NCBI GenBank assembly: GCA_012845835.1
Contig: JABAKD010000029.1
Coordinates: 14,859,453-14,923,452, forward strand
Direction: 5' to 3'
DNA length: 64,000 nucleotides
Source of the DNA: Undaria pinnatifida
Taxonomy: Eukaryota > Sar > Phaeophyceae > Laminariales > Alariaceae
Part shown: piece by piece, positions 63,749-64,000 of the stretch
Layout of the letters: each line of letters begins with the position of its first letter
How positions within the stretch are numbered: the stretch's first letter is position 1
The notes under the pieces: generated by a model
Seen by the model: only the letters and a program-made list of their open reading frames with translations
What the model was told of the DNA's origin: nothing
Databases searched by the model: none
Program-made: the position numbers and the translations under genes

Positions 63749-64000
63749 TTTCTATTGGATGATGGTGTGTTGTCCGAATGTCAACCACCCCGCTGGAAAT
63801 ATGCCTTCTACGGTATGTACGGTATGTTTAGTTCTGGGTTGATTCCGATGGGGTATACGCCCTTTATATCAGTCTTGGTTTGGTCCAGATTTTGCCCCAG
63901 ATTTGTGGGTGGCTTCTGGCCGATCTTGACTCATCCCATGTCTTGATTGTGATAATATACTCGGATGAACGCGACAATAATATAATGGATTCTTCTACAT
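63749..64000. other. Right edge, nothing recognised
   Basis: No feature recognised after the LINE-A truncation point. Confidence 0.6.

Overview
The window is nuclear eukaryotic DNA. It has one intron-rich protein gene with canonical GT-AG introns, two candidate tRNA-derived SINE families, non-LTR retrotransposon copies, MITE-like elements and many microsatellites. GC-rich exons with Gly/Ser/Ala/Gln/His runs, GTG-type splice donors and kilobase introns full of repeats fit a large-genome alga, possibly a stramenopile such as a brown alga. That assignment is inference; no gene here settles it.

The only convincing host gene lies on the minus strand and spans about 28 kb, from an ATG at 28304 to at least position 390. 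I assembled 11 exons with matching splice phases (about 1275 codons). The protein is an EST1/SMG5-6-7 family member: a 14-3-3-like TPR N-terminus, a helical EST1 domain and a long low-complexity C-terminus, with no PIN domain seen. It is therefore most like SMG7, a nonsense-mediated decay factor. Introns 1 and 2 are about 10.1 and 9.2 kb; the rest are about 0.2 to 1.6 kb.

Region by region: 0.4-8.8 kb holds exons 11 to 3; 8.8-18 kb is intron 2, with simple arrays, a foldback element, SINEs and TTAA-flanked MITEs; exon 2 is at 18.0-18.1 kb; 18-28 kb is intron 1; exon 1 is at 28.2-28.3 kb. From 28.9 kb to the end I find no host gene. That part holds three copies of one LINE family (28.96-30.45, 49.89-52.71 and 60.68-63.75 kb), pieces of a second LINE, an LTR-type fragment, SINEs, minisatellites and unassigned sequence.

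Two observations stand out. First, the acceptor or donor ends of exons 2, 3 and 8 recur as decayed copies inside the adjoining introns, almost always separated from the real exon by a simple-sequence array; this suggests introns that grew by tandem duplications overlapping exon edges. Second, the 9-bp palindrome TACCWGGTA occurs about 22 times in 64 kb (about 0.5 expected by chance) at unrelated sites. All coordinates and counts were read by eye.
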